DNA of 64,000 bases from assembly GCA_013298845.1 (NCBI GenBank), contig JAAFJN010000002.1, positions 259,949 to 323,948 of the forward strand. The letters run 5' to 3'. The notes under the pieces are model-generated. The model saw only the letters and a list, made by a program, of their open reading frames with translations, did no database searches and was not told the DNA's origin. Made by a program: the position numbers and the translations under genes. Source of the stretch: Chitinophagales bacterium (GTDB taxonomy: Bacteria > Bacteroidota > Bacteroidia > Chitinophagales > Saprospiraceae). Positions 1 to 9,031 of the stretch are shown piece by piece (position 1 is the first letter of the stretch; each line of letters begins with the position of its first letter).

Positions 1-1092
1 AATATAAGAAAAAACGGTGTGGTTAATGTCAAAATCCACCGATTTAAGGGCAGGAATGGCCAATTGGGCACCCAATTGTTTGCGTTCCTGGTAAATTTCG
101 CGGTCGTTGCCCCGGCTGAAATAAATCCGCTCGAAGGAACAGGCTGCCCGGGGCGGGATATTGTCCCAATAGGGCACTTCTTCCACGATACCATTGTATT
201 TCATAACCAACGCGTGCCCTGGTTTCAGTTCGTGTACGTTGGGAAAACGAACATTAAACACCGTTTGAATGGCCGGGCGTTCGGAAGCCGCCACAATTAC
301 CTCATCGTCCATATACCAATAAGCCGGGCGAATACCGTGGGGGTCGCGCACCATAAAGGCGTCGCCGTGGCCAATCATGCCACCAAACACAAAACCGCCG
401 TCAAATTTTTTACAGGAACGTTGCAGCAGGCGCTGAATATCGAGGTTATCAAAAATGAGTTTATTCAGTTCGTCGTGGTTTTGGCTATCGGGTTTATACC
501 AGGTGAAAAGCCGTTGAATTTCGGCATCCAAAAAGTGGCCGATTTTTTCCAACACCGTCACGGTATCACTTTTTTCCTTTGGATACTGGCCCAATTCCAC
601 CAATTCGGCGAATAATTCGTCCACGTTGGTGAGGTTAAAATTACCGGCGAGCAGGAGGTTGCGCGAAATCCAGTTATTTTGTCGGTGAAAAGGGTGTACC
701 CGTTCGATGCTATTGTCGCCGTGGGTACCGTAGCGCAGGTGGCCCATGAGGACCTCACCGGCGTAAGCGGCGTGCTCTTTGAGCCATTCGGTATCGTCGA
801 ATTTGTCCACCGGCACCTCGGCAATTCTCGCCCAAACCATGTTAAACAGGTCGTCGAGGTAGTTATTCGCATTGCTGCGTTTACGGCTGATGTAACGGCG
901 TCCGGGTTGCGAATTGAGTTTGATGGTTGCCAAACCGGCACCATCCTGGCCCCGGTTGCGCATTTTTTGCATCAATAACTGCAATTTTTGAATACCGTAG
1001 AAGGGTGTACCGTATTTTTGGTGGTAGTAATCAAGTGGTTTGCGTAGTCGAAGAAGGGTTATCCCGCATTCGTGGTGAATAGCATCGCTCAT
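1..1092 (-). CDS. purF: Amidophosphoribosyltransferase (PurF-type), C-terminus cut by window edge
   Basis: The first enzyme of purine synthesis transfers glutamine amide nitrogen to PRPP in the cytoplasm. I read an open frame of 364 codons from the ATG at 1092 to base 1. It starts MSDAIHHECGI, so the expected N-terminal nucleophile cysteine is residue 9 behind a short extension; some PurF proteins carry a propeptide that is removed. Further on are NRGQDGAG and NLLLAGNFN, typical of the class II glutamine amidotransferase domain, then segments such as FVFGGMIGHGD and ERPAIQTVF. The phosphoribosyltransferase half lies outside the window. It resembles the long Bacteroidota PurF paralog; whether this copy is the main biosynthetic enzyme cannot be decided here. 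Confidence 0.82.
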   Translation of the reverse strand, partial: MSDAIHHECGITLLRLRKPLDYYHQKYGTPFYGIQKLQLLMQKMRNRGQDGAGLATIKLNSQPGRRYISRKRSNANNYLDDLFNMVWARIAEVPVDKFDDTEWLKEHAAYAGEVLMGHLRYGTHGDNSIERVHPFHRQNNWISRNLLLAGNFNLTNVDELFAELVELGQYPKEKSDTVTVLEKIGHFLDAEIQRLFTWYKPDSQNHDELNKLIFDNLDIQRLLQRSCKKFDGGFVFGGMIGHGDAFMVRDPHGIRPAYWYMDDEVIVAASERPAIQTVFNVRFPNVHELKPGHALVMKYNGIVEEVPYWDNIPPRAACSFERIYFSRGNDREIYQERKQLGAQLAIPALKSVDFDINHTVFSYI

Positions 1093-1182
1093 GGCACAAA
1101 GGTACGAGATGTTTTTGAGTTGGCGATACTGCCCCGGTCGAATTTGTCAACTTTGTCGCGGATACGATATTAAGGGCGCGCC

Positions 1183-1680
1183 TCAGGCGTTTCCGACCGA
1201 CAAACCGCCGTGCTCATTCAAGGCCACCAAAATGCGTTTTTCACCAAAATCAAACAACAAAGCGTCGTTCATGTACAGGTTTGATTCCGGGTCTTTGGAC
1301 AATTGAATACTTTGCAGGGGCGCACCGCTCACCTCCATCCACAATGCCGAAGCCGAAGCGGGTAATTGACGCACCGCAGGTTGACCGCCGTTGCGTTCCA
1401 TCAGGGTACGGGCATGCGCGATGAGGGCCGTGGCTTCGGTAATTTTTATTTCTTCGGAATCTTCGCCGGACGTGAGAATAAGGGCATTTTCGGAGGCAAA
1501 CAACAATTCAATGTACAACAAAAAACGCTGTTCGGGCGTAGCGATATTGTACCAAAAATAGTAGTTGACATCGGCGAGTTGCTCCCCTTCGAGGTTGCGA
1601 AATACTTCTAATTCTTCGAGTTTAAAAAAACCGTACGGGGTTGGATCCTGGTCAGTGTGTTGTGTCATAAGTGGGGGCAA
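1183..1680 (-). CDS. Hypothetical protein, about 161-165 residues
   Basis: I do not recognise this protein. It is acidic, with no signal peptide or membrane segment. The N-terminal third is rich in aromatic residues (YYFWYNIATPEQRFLLY), the middle is helical and charged, and the end (KRILVALNEHGG) looks like a beta strand. Two start codons are possible: 1680 (MPPLMTQ) or 1668 (MTQHTDQ); the second is the more natural start. It lies 90 bases downstream of the start region of the purF-like gene, which is on the same strand but runs away from it, so the two need not share a transcript. It could be a Bacteroidota family of unknown function. Confidence 0.6.
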   Translation of the reverse strand: MPPLMTQHTDQDPTPYGFFKLEELEVFRNLEGEQLADVNYYFWYNIATPEQRFLLYIELLFASENALILTSGEDSEEIKITEATALIAHARTLMERNGGQPAVRQLPASASALWMEVSGAPLQSIQLSKDPESNLYMNDALLFDFGEKRILVALNEHGGLSVGNA

Positions 1681-1721
1681 AAGTACGGCGTTGGGGTTAG
1701 TTATTAAAGTTCCCCGTGCAG

Positions 1722-2852
1722 TTACTGGCGGTATTCTTTATCCGTTACCGGTTCTAACCATTTCACCGCCCCTTTTTCCTGCTGTACTCCAATCGCAATA
1801 TGGGTCAGTTCGCTGTCGGGGGCGGCACCGTGCCAATGCACAACCCCAGGTTCGCATTTAATAATATCACCTTTCCGAATTTCCATAACGGGTTTGCCCA
1901 GTTCCTGATAACGGCCTTTTCCGTTGGTCACCAATAAAATTTGCCCACCCGGATGCGCGTGCCAGTGGGTTCGGGCACCGGGTTCAAACGTGACATTACC
2001 CGCATTGGTGTTAAAAATGGTGTCGGTATGAACCAACATGTGTAACCAAACGGTACCCGTGAAATGGTTACTGGCAACTTTTTCGCCCTTATGGAAAATC
2101 TCGGACGCAACTGTTTGGTAGGGTTTGGTCGTGGTTTGGTTTGAACCAAGCAGTTCATTTAACACTGTTTTTGCGTTTTCTGCTTCTTTTTCGCCCAAAG
2201 TAATATGAATAACATCCACAAACTCGTATAGAGCATTGGGCGTTAACCCCACATTCAGGCAAATTGAAAAATGGCTGCGCAACATTGGCTCAGCCCGACC
2301 AATGGCACTCAGCACCGAAATAGTCACCAATTCCCGTTCAGCGTAAGACAAGATATTTCGTTCAAAAATATCGGCAAATAAATGTTCTTTCAAAAAAGTA
2401 TCAATCACCGGAGCAAAAACCGAATAACCCGTGAGCGGGCGATCCTGCGGGGCTTTGGTTAATTCGTTTAATATTTTTTTACCTCTTTCGTATTTGCTGC
2501 CGCGCTGCTGAATAGGGTCGGCATCGGGGCCAATGGAATCCCGAATACCCCGTAGTTTCCTGTCTTCTAATACCTCCATAAAAGTCTGTAATCCCCTGAT
2601 ACTGCGCGGAAAACCGCAATAAGCATAGGTATGTACCAGACATTCTCGAATTTTAAGGACAGTTAAACCAGTATCCAACCCTTTGGCCAACGCCGTTTTC
2701 AACGCACCCAAATTCCCCTGAGCAGTAAGAGCGGCAATGGCAATTATACTTTTTTGTTGCTCTTGCAGGGCATTGCCGGTTTGATGATTTTGGCCAAACA
2801 GGTTAGCAACAATTGTCAGCAACAATGCGGTTAGAAATATTTTTTGTCTCAT
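1722..2852 (-). CDS. Exported carboxymuconolactone decarboxylase-cupin fusion
   Basis: 376 residues. The start at 2852 (MRQKIF) is chosen because a signal peptide ending LFGQ follows directly; the frame stays open 22 codons further but without signal-like sequence. Two CMD/AhpD-like helical units follow (about residues 35-120 and 140-235, including ELVTISVLSAIGRAEPMLR). Neither has the AhpD CxxC pair, so peroxidase activity is unlikely. The C-terminal third is a cupin with metal-ligand histidines in HWHAHPGGQ and GVVHWHG. Known proteins of this architecture are linked to dioxygenase or lactone chemistry. It is the last gene of a minus-strand run of exported hydrolases, so it may act on their products in the periplasm. 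The exact substrate is unknown. Confidence 0.8.
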   Translation of the reverse strand: MRQKIFLTALLLTIVANLFGQNHQTGNALQEQQKSIIAIAALTAQGNLGALKTALAKGLDTGLTVLKIRECLVHTYAYCGFPRSIRGLQTFMEVLEDRKLRGIRDSIGPDADPIQQRGSKYERGKKILNELTKAPQDRPLTGYSVFAPVIDTFLKEHLFADIFERNILSYAERELVTISVLSAIGRAEPMLRSHFSICLNVGLTPNALYEFVDVIHITLGEKEAENAKTVLNELLGSNQTTTKPYQTVASEIFHKGEKVASNHFTGTVWLHMLVHTDTIFNTNAGNVTFEPGARTHWHAHPGGQILLVTNGKGRYQELGKPVMEIRKGDIIKCEPGVVHWHGAAPDSELTHIAIGVQQEKGAVKWLEPVTDKEYRQ

Positions 2853-2862
2853 TGGAACAGAT

Positions 2863-4509
2863 TTAGATACCTCTTGATTGTAAACGCCCGCGCAACTGAT
2901 CGGATTTAAGAATAACATCGAGCCTAGCCCGGCGGGGATCAGGTTTGGCTACGGGTTGGCCACTGGTTTCGATATCCATAATTTGTTCCTGGGGCACCGA
3001 ATACCGTGGCCACTGCGGCAATTCGGGGCGGTTAGGATCGCCATTTTTGGCAAAATTCACCCAATAAGCGTTCATCAACTGCCCTACTTTTTCGTCGTCC
3101 GGGGTTGTTTCTTTTATTCCCCGACGCGTATTGAGGCGGTTAAAAACATAAGCGACCTCCGAGCCATGACCGGCGCCATATTTCATCCGTTCCCGCATCG
3201 CAGGCGGCACATAAGAGAATTGGTACGAATACACCGGTTTGCCGATGGTCAAAAATGCCCTTGCGGTCATACGTGCCGGTTCAGCCCAAACCCAATCTGA
3301 ATTAAATTGGGTGATCACTTCGGCAAATTCCTTATTTCCATCCGGGTCGTAAGCGGCTTTAGCGTCGCCTTCCAATGCCCCAAACAGGGTAAAAAGCGCC
3401 TCTTTGGAAGCAGCGGTATTTACAAAACTGCCCCCAATTTCCGCGCTGTTTGATCCAATCATCAAGGGAACTTTAGCCTGTCGCCCGGCTTTGTACGCAC
3501 TTTCGGCCGTTTCAACAACGAGTTTACCATCGAGAATAGGGCCGGAATAAATACGCGGGCCACCTTGCCCGTCGGTTTCCTGGCCACCGTCCACAATATC
3601 TTCCACTTTTAGGGCGCGTAATTTTGCCAAAGCAGATGCGTCGCGGCCTTCGATTCCGTGTTTTTTAGCAAAATTAAGCCCCGTCATTTCCGCCGATACC
3701 GGGTAAAAACGGTCTGCATTTTCTTTGTTCAACGGTCTGCCGGTAAGTACACCGTCTCGGCCGCCGCTGGATTGGCAAATGGCTTTGTGAAAAAGTCCTT
3801 TTGCCGCCGGAATCGTCAGGAGTGAATGCACCGAAACACCCCCGGCAGAGAACCCAAATATGGTGACATTTTGGGGATCACCGCCAACCGCTGTAATATT
3901 CCCTTGTACCCATTTCAAGGCCGCAATCTGGTCCATATAACCATAATTACCTTTAAATTCGTCGGGATATTCCTGGTTTAAGGCAGGGTGCGCAAAAAAG
4001 CCGAGCCTTCCAAGCCGGTAATTGATGGTGACTAAAATAACGCCTTGTTTGGCAAACTGGTCGCCAAAGGTTTCCGATTCGGCACCGCTGCCGCCCACAA
4101 AACCACCGCCGTGAATCCAAACCATGACGGGCAACTTTGCTTTTGCTTTGGTACCGACCGGTGCCCATATATTGAGGTAAAGGCAATCTTCCGACGAGCC
4201 TTTTACAATGGTGCCGGGTGCACCACCCCAGCCAGCCTGGGCGCAGCCGGGACCAAATTCCACCGCATCACGAACGCCGTCCCACGCCACAACGGGTTGC
4301 GGAGGACGCCACCGGAACGGCCCAACGGGTGGCGCCGCAAAGGGAATGCCTTTAAAAATGGCGATTCCGTCTTGCGTTGCACCACGAAGTTTTCCCGATT
4401 GGGTCTGAATAACCGGGTGGGTACTATCTCCGGCAGATACGGGACCGGGCTGTACTTTTGGCGTACAGGACAGCATTAAAAATGCCAGAAGAATGGTCAA
4501 ATTTTTCAT
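2863..4509 (-). CDS. Type B carboxylesterase lipoprotein
   Basis: 548 residues. The N-terminus MKNLTILLAFLMLSC is a lipoprotein signal with the lipid-accepting Cys at 15. The alpha/beta-hydrolase fold is clear: oxyanion-hole motif WIHGGGFVGG (about 131-140), nucleophile elbow GFSAGG with Ser221 (the family usually has GESAGG, so the Glu is Phe here), an acidic residue in GSNSAEIGG, and the catalytic His in GAGHGSEVAY. It should hydrolyse carboxylic esters at the cell envelope. The stop lies 10 bases upstream of the CMD-cupin start and 20 bases separate it from the NTF2-like gene, so it belongs to one operon with them. Length fits para-nitrobenzyl-esterase-like family members. Confidence 0.9.
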   Translation of the reverse strand: MKNLTILLAFLMLSCTPKVQPGPVSAGDSTHPVIQTQSGKLRGATQDGIAIFKGIPFAAPPVGPFRWRPPQPVVAWDGVRDAVEFGPGCAQAGWGGAPGTIVKGSSEDCLYLNIWAPVGTKAKAKLPVMVWIHGGGFVGGSGAESETFGDQFAKQGVILVTINYRLGRLGFFAHPALNQEYPDEFKGNYGYMDQIAALKWVQGNITAVGGDPQNVTIFGFSAGGVSVHSLLTIPAAKGLFHKAICQSSGGRDGVLTGRPLNKENADRFYPVSAEMTGLNFAKKHGIEGRDASALAKLRALKVEDIVDGGQETDGQGGPRIYSGPILDGKLVVETAESAYKAGRQAKVPLMIGSNSAEIGGSFVNTAASKEALFTLFGALEGDAKAAYDPDGNKEFAEVITQFNSDWVWAEPARMTARAFLTIGKPVYSYQFSYVPPAMRERMKYGAGHGSEVAYVFNRLNTRRGIKETTPDDEKVGQLMNAYWVNFAKNGDPNRPELPQWPRYSVPQEQIMDIETSGQPVAKPDPRRARLDVILKSDQLRGRLQSRGI

Positions 4510-4529
4510 ATTTTTCTTGTTTTGGGGCG

Positions 4530-4985
4530 TTAGTGCTCAAGGGCATGGGTATCCCGGACGCTGCTGAAGGTTAAATCTAACAATTGCAGCAGTTTACCCT
4601 GTCGCTTGTACACTTCCGTTACGGTAAACTGCGTGGTCACATCTTCCCCTCTGACGTGGGCGAAAAGTGTAATGCGATTCCACACGATAAAGGTGTTGTT
4701 ATCAAAATACTTTACTACGGTATCGTGTACATCGGCTTTTTTGTACCAAATACTCCCCGATTTGATAATTTCAAGTTCTCTGGCTTTGCCCCAGGTACCG
4801 CTCATGTGTACAAAACGGGCGTTTTCGTGAAATAATGGTTCCAGTTTGGCCAAATCTTTATCCGCCATCCATTGCCATTTATCCTTGGACAATTGAATAA
4901 CTTCCGCTTCGGAATAGTATTTTTTGGTGGTGCTGCACTGAGCAAAAAGCAGGACAAAAAGTGCCCCAAGCAATGCGTTTTTCAT
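4530..4985 (-). CDS. NTF2-like (SnoaL/DUF4440-type) lipoprotein
   Basis: 151 residues from the start MKNALLG at 4985; the frame extends 15 codons upstream but only this start gives a lipoprotein signal (LLFAQC, Cys about 17). After a helix (SEAEVIQLSKDKWQWMADKD) comes the cone-shaped NTF2 fold with alternating beta strands (NTFIVWNRITLFAHVRG, VTEVYKRQGKLLQLL). Proteins of this class are small ligand-binding or hydrolase/isomerase folds; no certain catalytic residue can be named. It sits between the carboxylesterase and an alpha/beta hydrolase on the same strand and probably acts on the same compound. Confidence 0.78.
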   Translation of the reverse strand: MKNALLGALFVLLFAQCSTTKKYYSEAEVIQLSKDKWQWMADKDLAKLEPLFHENARFVHMSGTWGKARELEIIKSGSIWYKKADVHDTVVKYFDNNTFIVWNRITLFAHVRGEDVTTQFTVTEVYKRQGKLLQLLDLTFSSVRDTHALEH

Positions 4986-5069
4986 ACAATGTTTATTATT
5001 GGTCAGAAATTTTTTATGCCAAAAAAGCATGGAAAATCTGTTGTTGTGATAAGAATTCCGGTGGGTTTA

Positions 5070-6122
5070 CTACAGGTGTTTTTTCAAAAAATCTTGCAGT
5101 TTTTCCACGGCTTTATCCACATATTGAGGCACATAATATGTTTGGATATGGGTAGCATCCGGAATCAGGAATAGTTCTTTTTCTTTGGTTCCGGTGGCGA
5201 GTGCGAAGGCTGCATCGGTCATATAATACGAGTCGGATTTGCTACCGACCATCATTAACAAGGGCTGATTGATTAAATCCATGTTTGTAGCGGCATCAAA
5301 TTCCATCAGATCGAGCAAACTACTCAGGGTGTACCGAAACGTAGAATTGGGGTGTGCGTGGGTACGGTTGTAATAATAATGCCCTTCCCGATACAAATCA
5401 AACGGCATTTTATCGGCTTGTTCATCGGTTGTTTTGGTTTCGTTGGCGTACGCAACGGGGCCACCGGCAGCCTCCTGTGCACGCGCATCGGAAGCCTGCT
5501 TTAAACGTTGCTGAATTGTAGCAACCCCGGAGTTCATAAATCCATTTCTCCGCACTACACCGGAATTAAACATGCTCAGGGTAGCCACGGCTTTGAACCG
5601 TTTGTCCGTTTGGGCCGCTTTGAGGGCATAACCACCGCCGCCACAAATGCCCAACAAACCGAGTTGATTGGGGTTTACACCGGCATATTGGCCAATAAAA
5701 TCGGCCATTCCGCGAATATCTTCTATCCGAAAAGCCGGTTTATCTACGTTGCGCGGAGTCCCGCCGCTGGCACCCTGGTAGGCCGCATCGGCGGCAATGG
5801 TGATATAGCCCAGTTCGGCCAGGCGCTGCGCGTATAATCCGGCAACTTGTTCTTTCACGCCACCATTCGGATGGGCAACCACCACCGCCGGGTAACTTTT
5901 GGTGGTATCGTAATGCGCGGGTGTATAAACATTGGCCGCAATGAGCAATCCGTTCAGTTGATACGTTACTGGATGGATATTCACCTTGCCCGCAACATTT
6001 TCTGTAATGGCATTTTGATAAACCAGCCCAAAGGGATTGCGCGTGCCGGTTTGGCTAAAAGCGATATTGCCCAACATTGTCATAGTAGCAATTGATAAAA
6101 ATTTGATAAGTAGTTTTTTCAT
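5070..6122 (-). CDS. Exported alpha/beta hydrolase with a cysteine nucleophile
   Basis: 350 residues, signal peptide ending IAFSQ (about 24). The hydrolase core shows PAVVVAHPNGG (oxyanion hole, about 79-88), nucleophile elbow GICGGGGY with Cys160 in the nucleophile position, an Asp in MMVGSKSDSYY and a His in PDATHIQ near the end. A Cys-Asp-His triad is known from dienelactone-hydrolase-like enzymes, so this may prefer lactones or small esters. It ends two bases after the neighbouring hydrolase gene begins its stop (genes at 6122 and 6124), so the two are almost certainly cotranscribed. Substrate unknown. Confidence 0.87.
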   Translation of the reverse strand: MKKLLIKFLSIATMTMLGNIAFSQTGTRNPFGLVYQNAITENVAGKVNIHPVTYQLNGLLIAANVYTPAHYDTTKSYPAVVVAHPNGGVKEQVAGLYAQRLAELGYITIAADAAYQGASGGTPRNVDKPAFRIEDIRGMADFIGQYAGVNPNQLGLLGICGGGGYALKAAQTDKRFKAVATLSMFNSGVVRRNGFMNSGVATIQQRLKQASDARAQEAAGGPVAYANETKTTDEQADKMPFDLYREGHYYYNRTHAHPNSTFRYTLSSLLDLMEFDAATNMDLINQPLLMMVGSKSDSYYMTDAAFALATGTKEKELFLIPDATHIQTYYVPQYVDKAVEKLQDFLKKHL

Positions 6123-6123
6123 A

Positions 6124-7224
6124 TTAGCGGTCTAATTTTTTTTCTGAAAGCCATGTCGACATCAATTTGGCGATTTCAACGTTATTTAAATCTGAAAATG
6201 GGAAATGTGTATTTCCTTTTACGCCAATTTCGGGCAAATGCACCACCCTTACGTCGCCGCCGTGCCGATTGACACAATCTCGCCACCGTTTTGCCATGGC
6301 CAACCGTACCCGCCAGCCGTCCGGGCCTGGGGCATTGGTGGGTTCTGAGGCAATAAAATCGCCGTAATAAATGATAATGGGAATTTTGGTTAGCCGCTGA
6401 AACTCCGCCATCGGGATACCTACGGCTTCCAACGTGCCCCCTGCGCTGGGCATTGGGGCGGGTACCTCACCTTCGGGGAACAAAAAGCCGCTCCCGGGTT
6501 CGTAAGAAACAATGGCCTTCACACGTGGATTGTTGACGGCGGTGCGCCAACCCATGCCACCGGAGTGAGAATGGGTGACTAAAATACCATCGCCGATTTG
6601 ATCAAACAAGGCCGATACCGCCGCCGCATTTACCGCAATATCAATGCTCCCTACGTTGGGGACCATTTGCCGAAAATACTGGTTGAGCGTCGCAGAATCG
6701 CGGGCAAACTGAACCCCATCGAAGTAATTGGGCCAAATCCCGACGCGAAAAGTACCAAACCATCCCTGTTCGTCGGGAGTAGGTGTGATGGTGCCTTCGG
6801 CGGTGCCACGCGCCGCGTTTCCCCGCCGGGGTTGGTCGAGCAAATACACCGGATATTGCTGGCGCAGGAATATATTTTGGAAACCTTCGCGGCCATCGGG
6901 GGTTGTTTCCCAGGTTTTGGAAAACTGACCAACACCATGCCACATCACCAAAGGATATTTGCGGGCTTTTACGGGTATCTGATAAAACACATAAGCGTGA
7001 TCGCCACGGTAGGTTTGACCCGCCGGTGTAGGTTTATAAGGGTCAAATACCCCCGGATTGGTGATTATTGTGCCACCTACGGCAAAACTCCCCTGCTGCT
7101 GAATCATCAGCGGACCAGTGTTCCAACTTGTTTTGTTACTGGCACAGCCCATGCTCAACAGAACCATAACTGATAACCACCAATATACTTCCGGGCGACG
7201 GGATGACATTTGAAATTGAACCAT
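6124..7224 (-). CDS. Alpha/beta hydrolase lipoprotein
   Basis: 366 residues; starts at 7224 or 7209 (MSSRRPEV) are both possible, each leading into the lipoprotein signal VLLSMGC. Core motifs are VMWHGVGQFSKTW (oxyanion-hole strand-turn), THSHSGGMGWR (Ser nucleophile after His), and a late His in KGNTHFPFSD. It is the first gene of the minus-strand hydrolase run, just behind the divergent AraC regulator. It belongs to a broad family often seen in Bacteroidota and Proteobacteria without a fixed substrate. The operon context points to ester cleavage at the outer face of a membrane. Confidence 0.84.
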   Translation of the reverse strand: MVQFQMSSRRPEVYWWLSVMVLLSMGCASNKTSWNTGPLMIQQQGSFAVGGTIITNPGVFDPYKPTPAGQTYRGDHAYVFYQIPVKARKYPLVMWHGVGQFSKTWETTPDGREGFQNIFLRQQYPVYLLDQPRRGNAARGTAEGTITPTPDEQGWFGTFRVGIWPNYFDGVQFARDSATLNQYFRQMVPNVGSIDIAVNAAAVSALFDQIGDGILVTHSHSGGMGWRTAVNNPRVKAIVSYEPGSGFLFPEGEVPAPMPSAGGTLEAVGIPMAEFQRLTKIPIIIYYGDFIASEPTNAPGPDGWRVRLAMAKRWRDCVNRHGGDVRVVHLPEIGVKGNTHFPFSDLNNVEIAKLMSTWLSEKKLDR

Positions 7225-7429
7225 TTTTTTCGCGTTAGATACTTTTCAGGTACAACATCCGGCGGCAAAGGCCACTGGACAACCTTGTAATTGAGACCAC
7301 AAAGTTCGGGGCCTGAAGCGAGCGGGCACCTACACGAATTACTGGTATTTCTACCAAAATTACAGGTTCTGGTTTGGGGTACGGCTAAAGTGCCCCGAAG
7401 TGTTTAAATTTGTGACAAAATGACAAAAA
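7225..7429. promoter_or_regulatory. Divergent promoter region between hydrolase operon and AraC regulator
   Basis: A 205-base gap between oppositely directed starts. On the plus strand TAAATTTG at 7405-7412 fits the Bacteroidota -7 consensus TAnnTTTG, 17 bases before the araC-type ATG at 7430. A TTTG at 7373-7376 is too far upstream to be an ideal -33 element. No operator palindrome is obvious by eye. An AraC-type protein placed this way commonly controls the divergent operon, but that is inference. Confidence 0.4.
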
Positions 7430-8326
7430 ATGAAGCAGGAACATACATTTAACGCCATTGCAACATACAATAATTTTAACAACCACGAAACACTACACCC
7501 GCTGGTGAGTATTTTGGATTATTCAAAAGCGCATCCGAGGAGCCAGTCGAAGATGCACTTTGGCATATATTGTATCGTTCTGAAGGAAGTAAAATGCGGA
7601 GATTTGAAATATGGTCGGCACTATTACGATTATCAGCATGGCACCCTTGTCTTTATTTCTCCGGGGCAGGTTATCGAAGTTGAAAACGACGGCGAATTAT
7701 ACCAACCTTTGGGCCACGCGCTGGCCTTTCACCCCGATTTGCTAAAAGGCACCGCATTGGCTACCAGCCTGAGCAAACACCAGTTTTTTGGGTATAATAC
7801 CAGCGAGGCCCTTCACTTGTCGGAACGGGAGCGGCAAATTATTTTGGATTGTTTTTCAAAAATACAATTTGAGTTACAACAATCCATTGACAAGCACAGC
7901 AAAAAACTAATTACATCGAACATAGAACTGTTTTTGAGTTACTGCGAGCGGTTTTACGACCGTCAATTTTGCACCAGAGACCACGTTAACAAGGGTATTG
8001 TGGAAAAATTTGAGGCATTGCTCCACGCTTATTTTTTATCCGAAAAACCACAGGAAACGGGATTACCAACGGTTGCTTATTGCGCCCATGAATTGAATTT
8101 GTCCGTTAATTATTTTGGCGATCTTATCAAAAAAGAAACCGGCAAATCGGCACAGGAGCACATACAAAGTAAAATTATAGAAATTGCCAAAAACAAAATT
8201 TTCGACATCCACAAAACGGTTAATGATGTTTCTTATGAATTAGGGTTTAAATACCCGCAGCATTTTAGCCGGTTATTTAAACAAAAAACCGGGGTGTCGC
8301 CGAGTGAATATCGAACGGAGCATTAA
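7430..8326 (+). CDS. AraC family transcriptional regulator
   Basis: 298 residues. The N-terminal part (about 1-180) is a cupin-like sensor domain with strands such as GTLVFISPGQVIEVEND. The C-terminal two helix-turn-helix units (about 195-298) include VAYCAHELNLSVNYFGDLIK and the family signature VNDVSYELGFKYPQHFSRLF, then KQKTGVSPSEYR. Such proteins bind a small molecule and activate an adjacent operon. The gene is divergent from the five-gene hydrolase run, the most likely target. AT content is higher than in neighbouring genes, which fits an accessory island. Confidence 0.92.
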   Translation: MKQEHTFNAIATYNNFNNHETLHPLVSILDYSKAHPRSQSKMHFGIYCIVLKEVKCGDLKYGRHYYDYQHGTLVFISPGQVIEVENDGELYQPLGHALAFHPDLLKGTALATSLSKHQFFGYNTSEALHLSERERQIILDCFSKIQFELQQSIDKHSKKLITSNIELFLSYCERFYDRQFCTRDHVNKGIVEKFEALLHAYFLSEKPQETGLPTVAYCAHELNLSVNYFGDLIKKETGKSAQEHIQSKIIEIAKNKIFDIHKTVNDVSYELGFKYPQHFSRLFKQKTGVSPSEYRTEH

Positions 8327-8362
8327 GAGCATGTCTAAACTGTGAACAGTTGAGAAAAAGCA

Positions 8363-8913
8363 TTACAATTTAACTCTGGTAAAAAATGTGGATTTTACCG
8401 GTTCCAATATTTTGGTAAAAGTTTTGTCCCCCTCGCTTCTACCAAACAAACCTAAATAAGTATAAGTGACGGTGATTTTAGGGTGCACGATTGCTTCGTA
8501 GACGTAAGAACGTACCTTAAGGGTGGTGCTATTTGATACCGTTGTTACCCTTGAATTGGTAGTAGTAGCGTGTTTTGTTCGGCGGCCTAATCTTGTAGAA
8601 ACCATATTCCCAGAGCCGGTTTTTGTTTGTGTTGTTGAAGTAGAAGTAATATGCTGTTCGCCACTGACATCATCAATTCGCTCCTGTAACGTTAATGTGT
8701 CGTATTCAATTAAAATGCGAATTCTTTTGTTTCTACTCCTTTATCGTGAAAAAGCAGCACCGTAGCCTCCGAGGGGATTGGGATACAGTTGTGGCACTCC
8801 GGATACCCGGATACCACTTCAGCAAAAACCGGAGTTGAAGGATTGGTCAGGCGGTAAACAACCCACGCAGACCCGGCCAAGCAGAGGCATAAAAACAAGG
8901 TTTTGGATTTCAT
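8363..8913 (-). pseudogene. Small exported protein, frameshifted
   Basis: Two frames look like one gene. Frame 1 runs from the ATG at 8913 (signal-like MKSKTLFLCLCLAGSAW) to a stop at 8710, ending FHDKGVETKEFAF. A second frame is open from 8740 to the stop at 8363 but has no ATG, GTG or TTG until 8605; it reads IRILIEYDTLTLQERID and continues through a Thr-rich middle to FFTRVKL. Restoring one A in the A-rich run near 8720-8725 gives a smooth join, VETKE then IRILIEYD, and a protein of about 183 residues. This is either a real frameshift mutation or a homopolymer error. Function unknown; the Cys pair in PECHNC is notable. Confidence 0.65.
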
Positions 8914-9031
8914 AAGAGAGGTGTCGTTTTAAAAATGGTGTTCTGAATACTTAATTGAATACCCCAATGCCCCAGCAGTTTTGTCACCCGTGCCCGCTCT
9001 TTTTCGGTTAAAGTTAAATTAACCCCCTCCC

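Noticed and set aside
19-615. 198-codon plus-strand frame at the left edge
   Set aside because: It lies opposite the purF-like gene, whose frame is continuous and has clear motifs.
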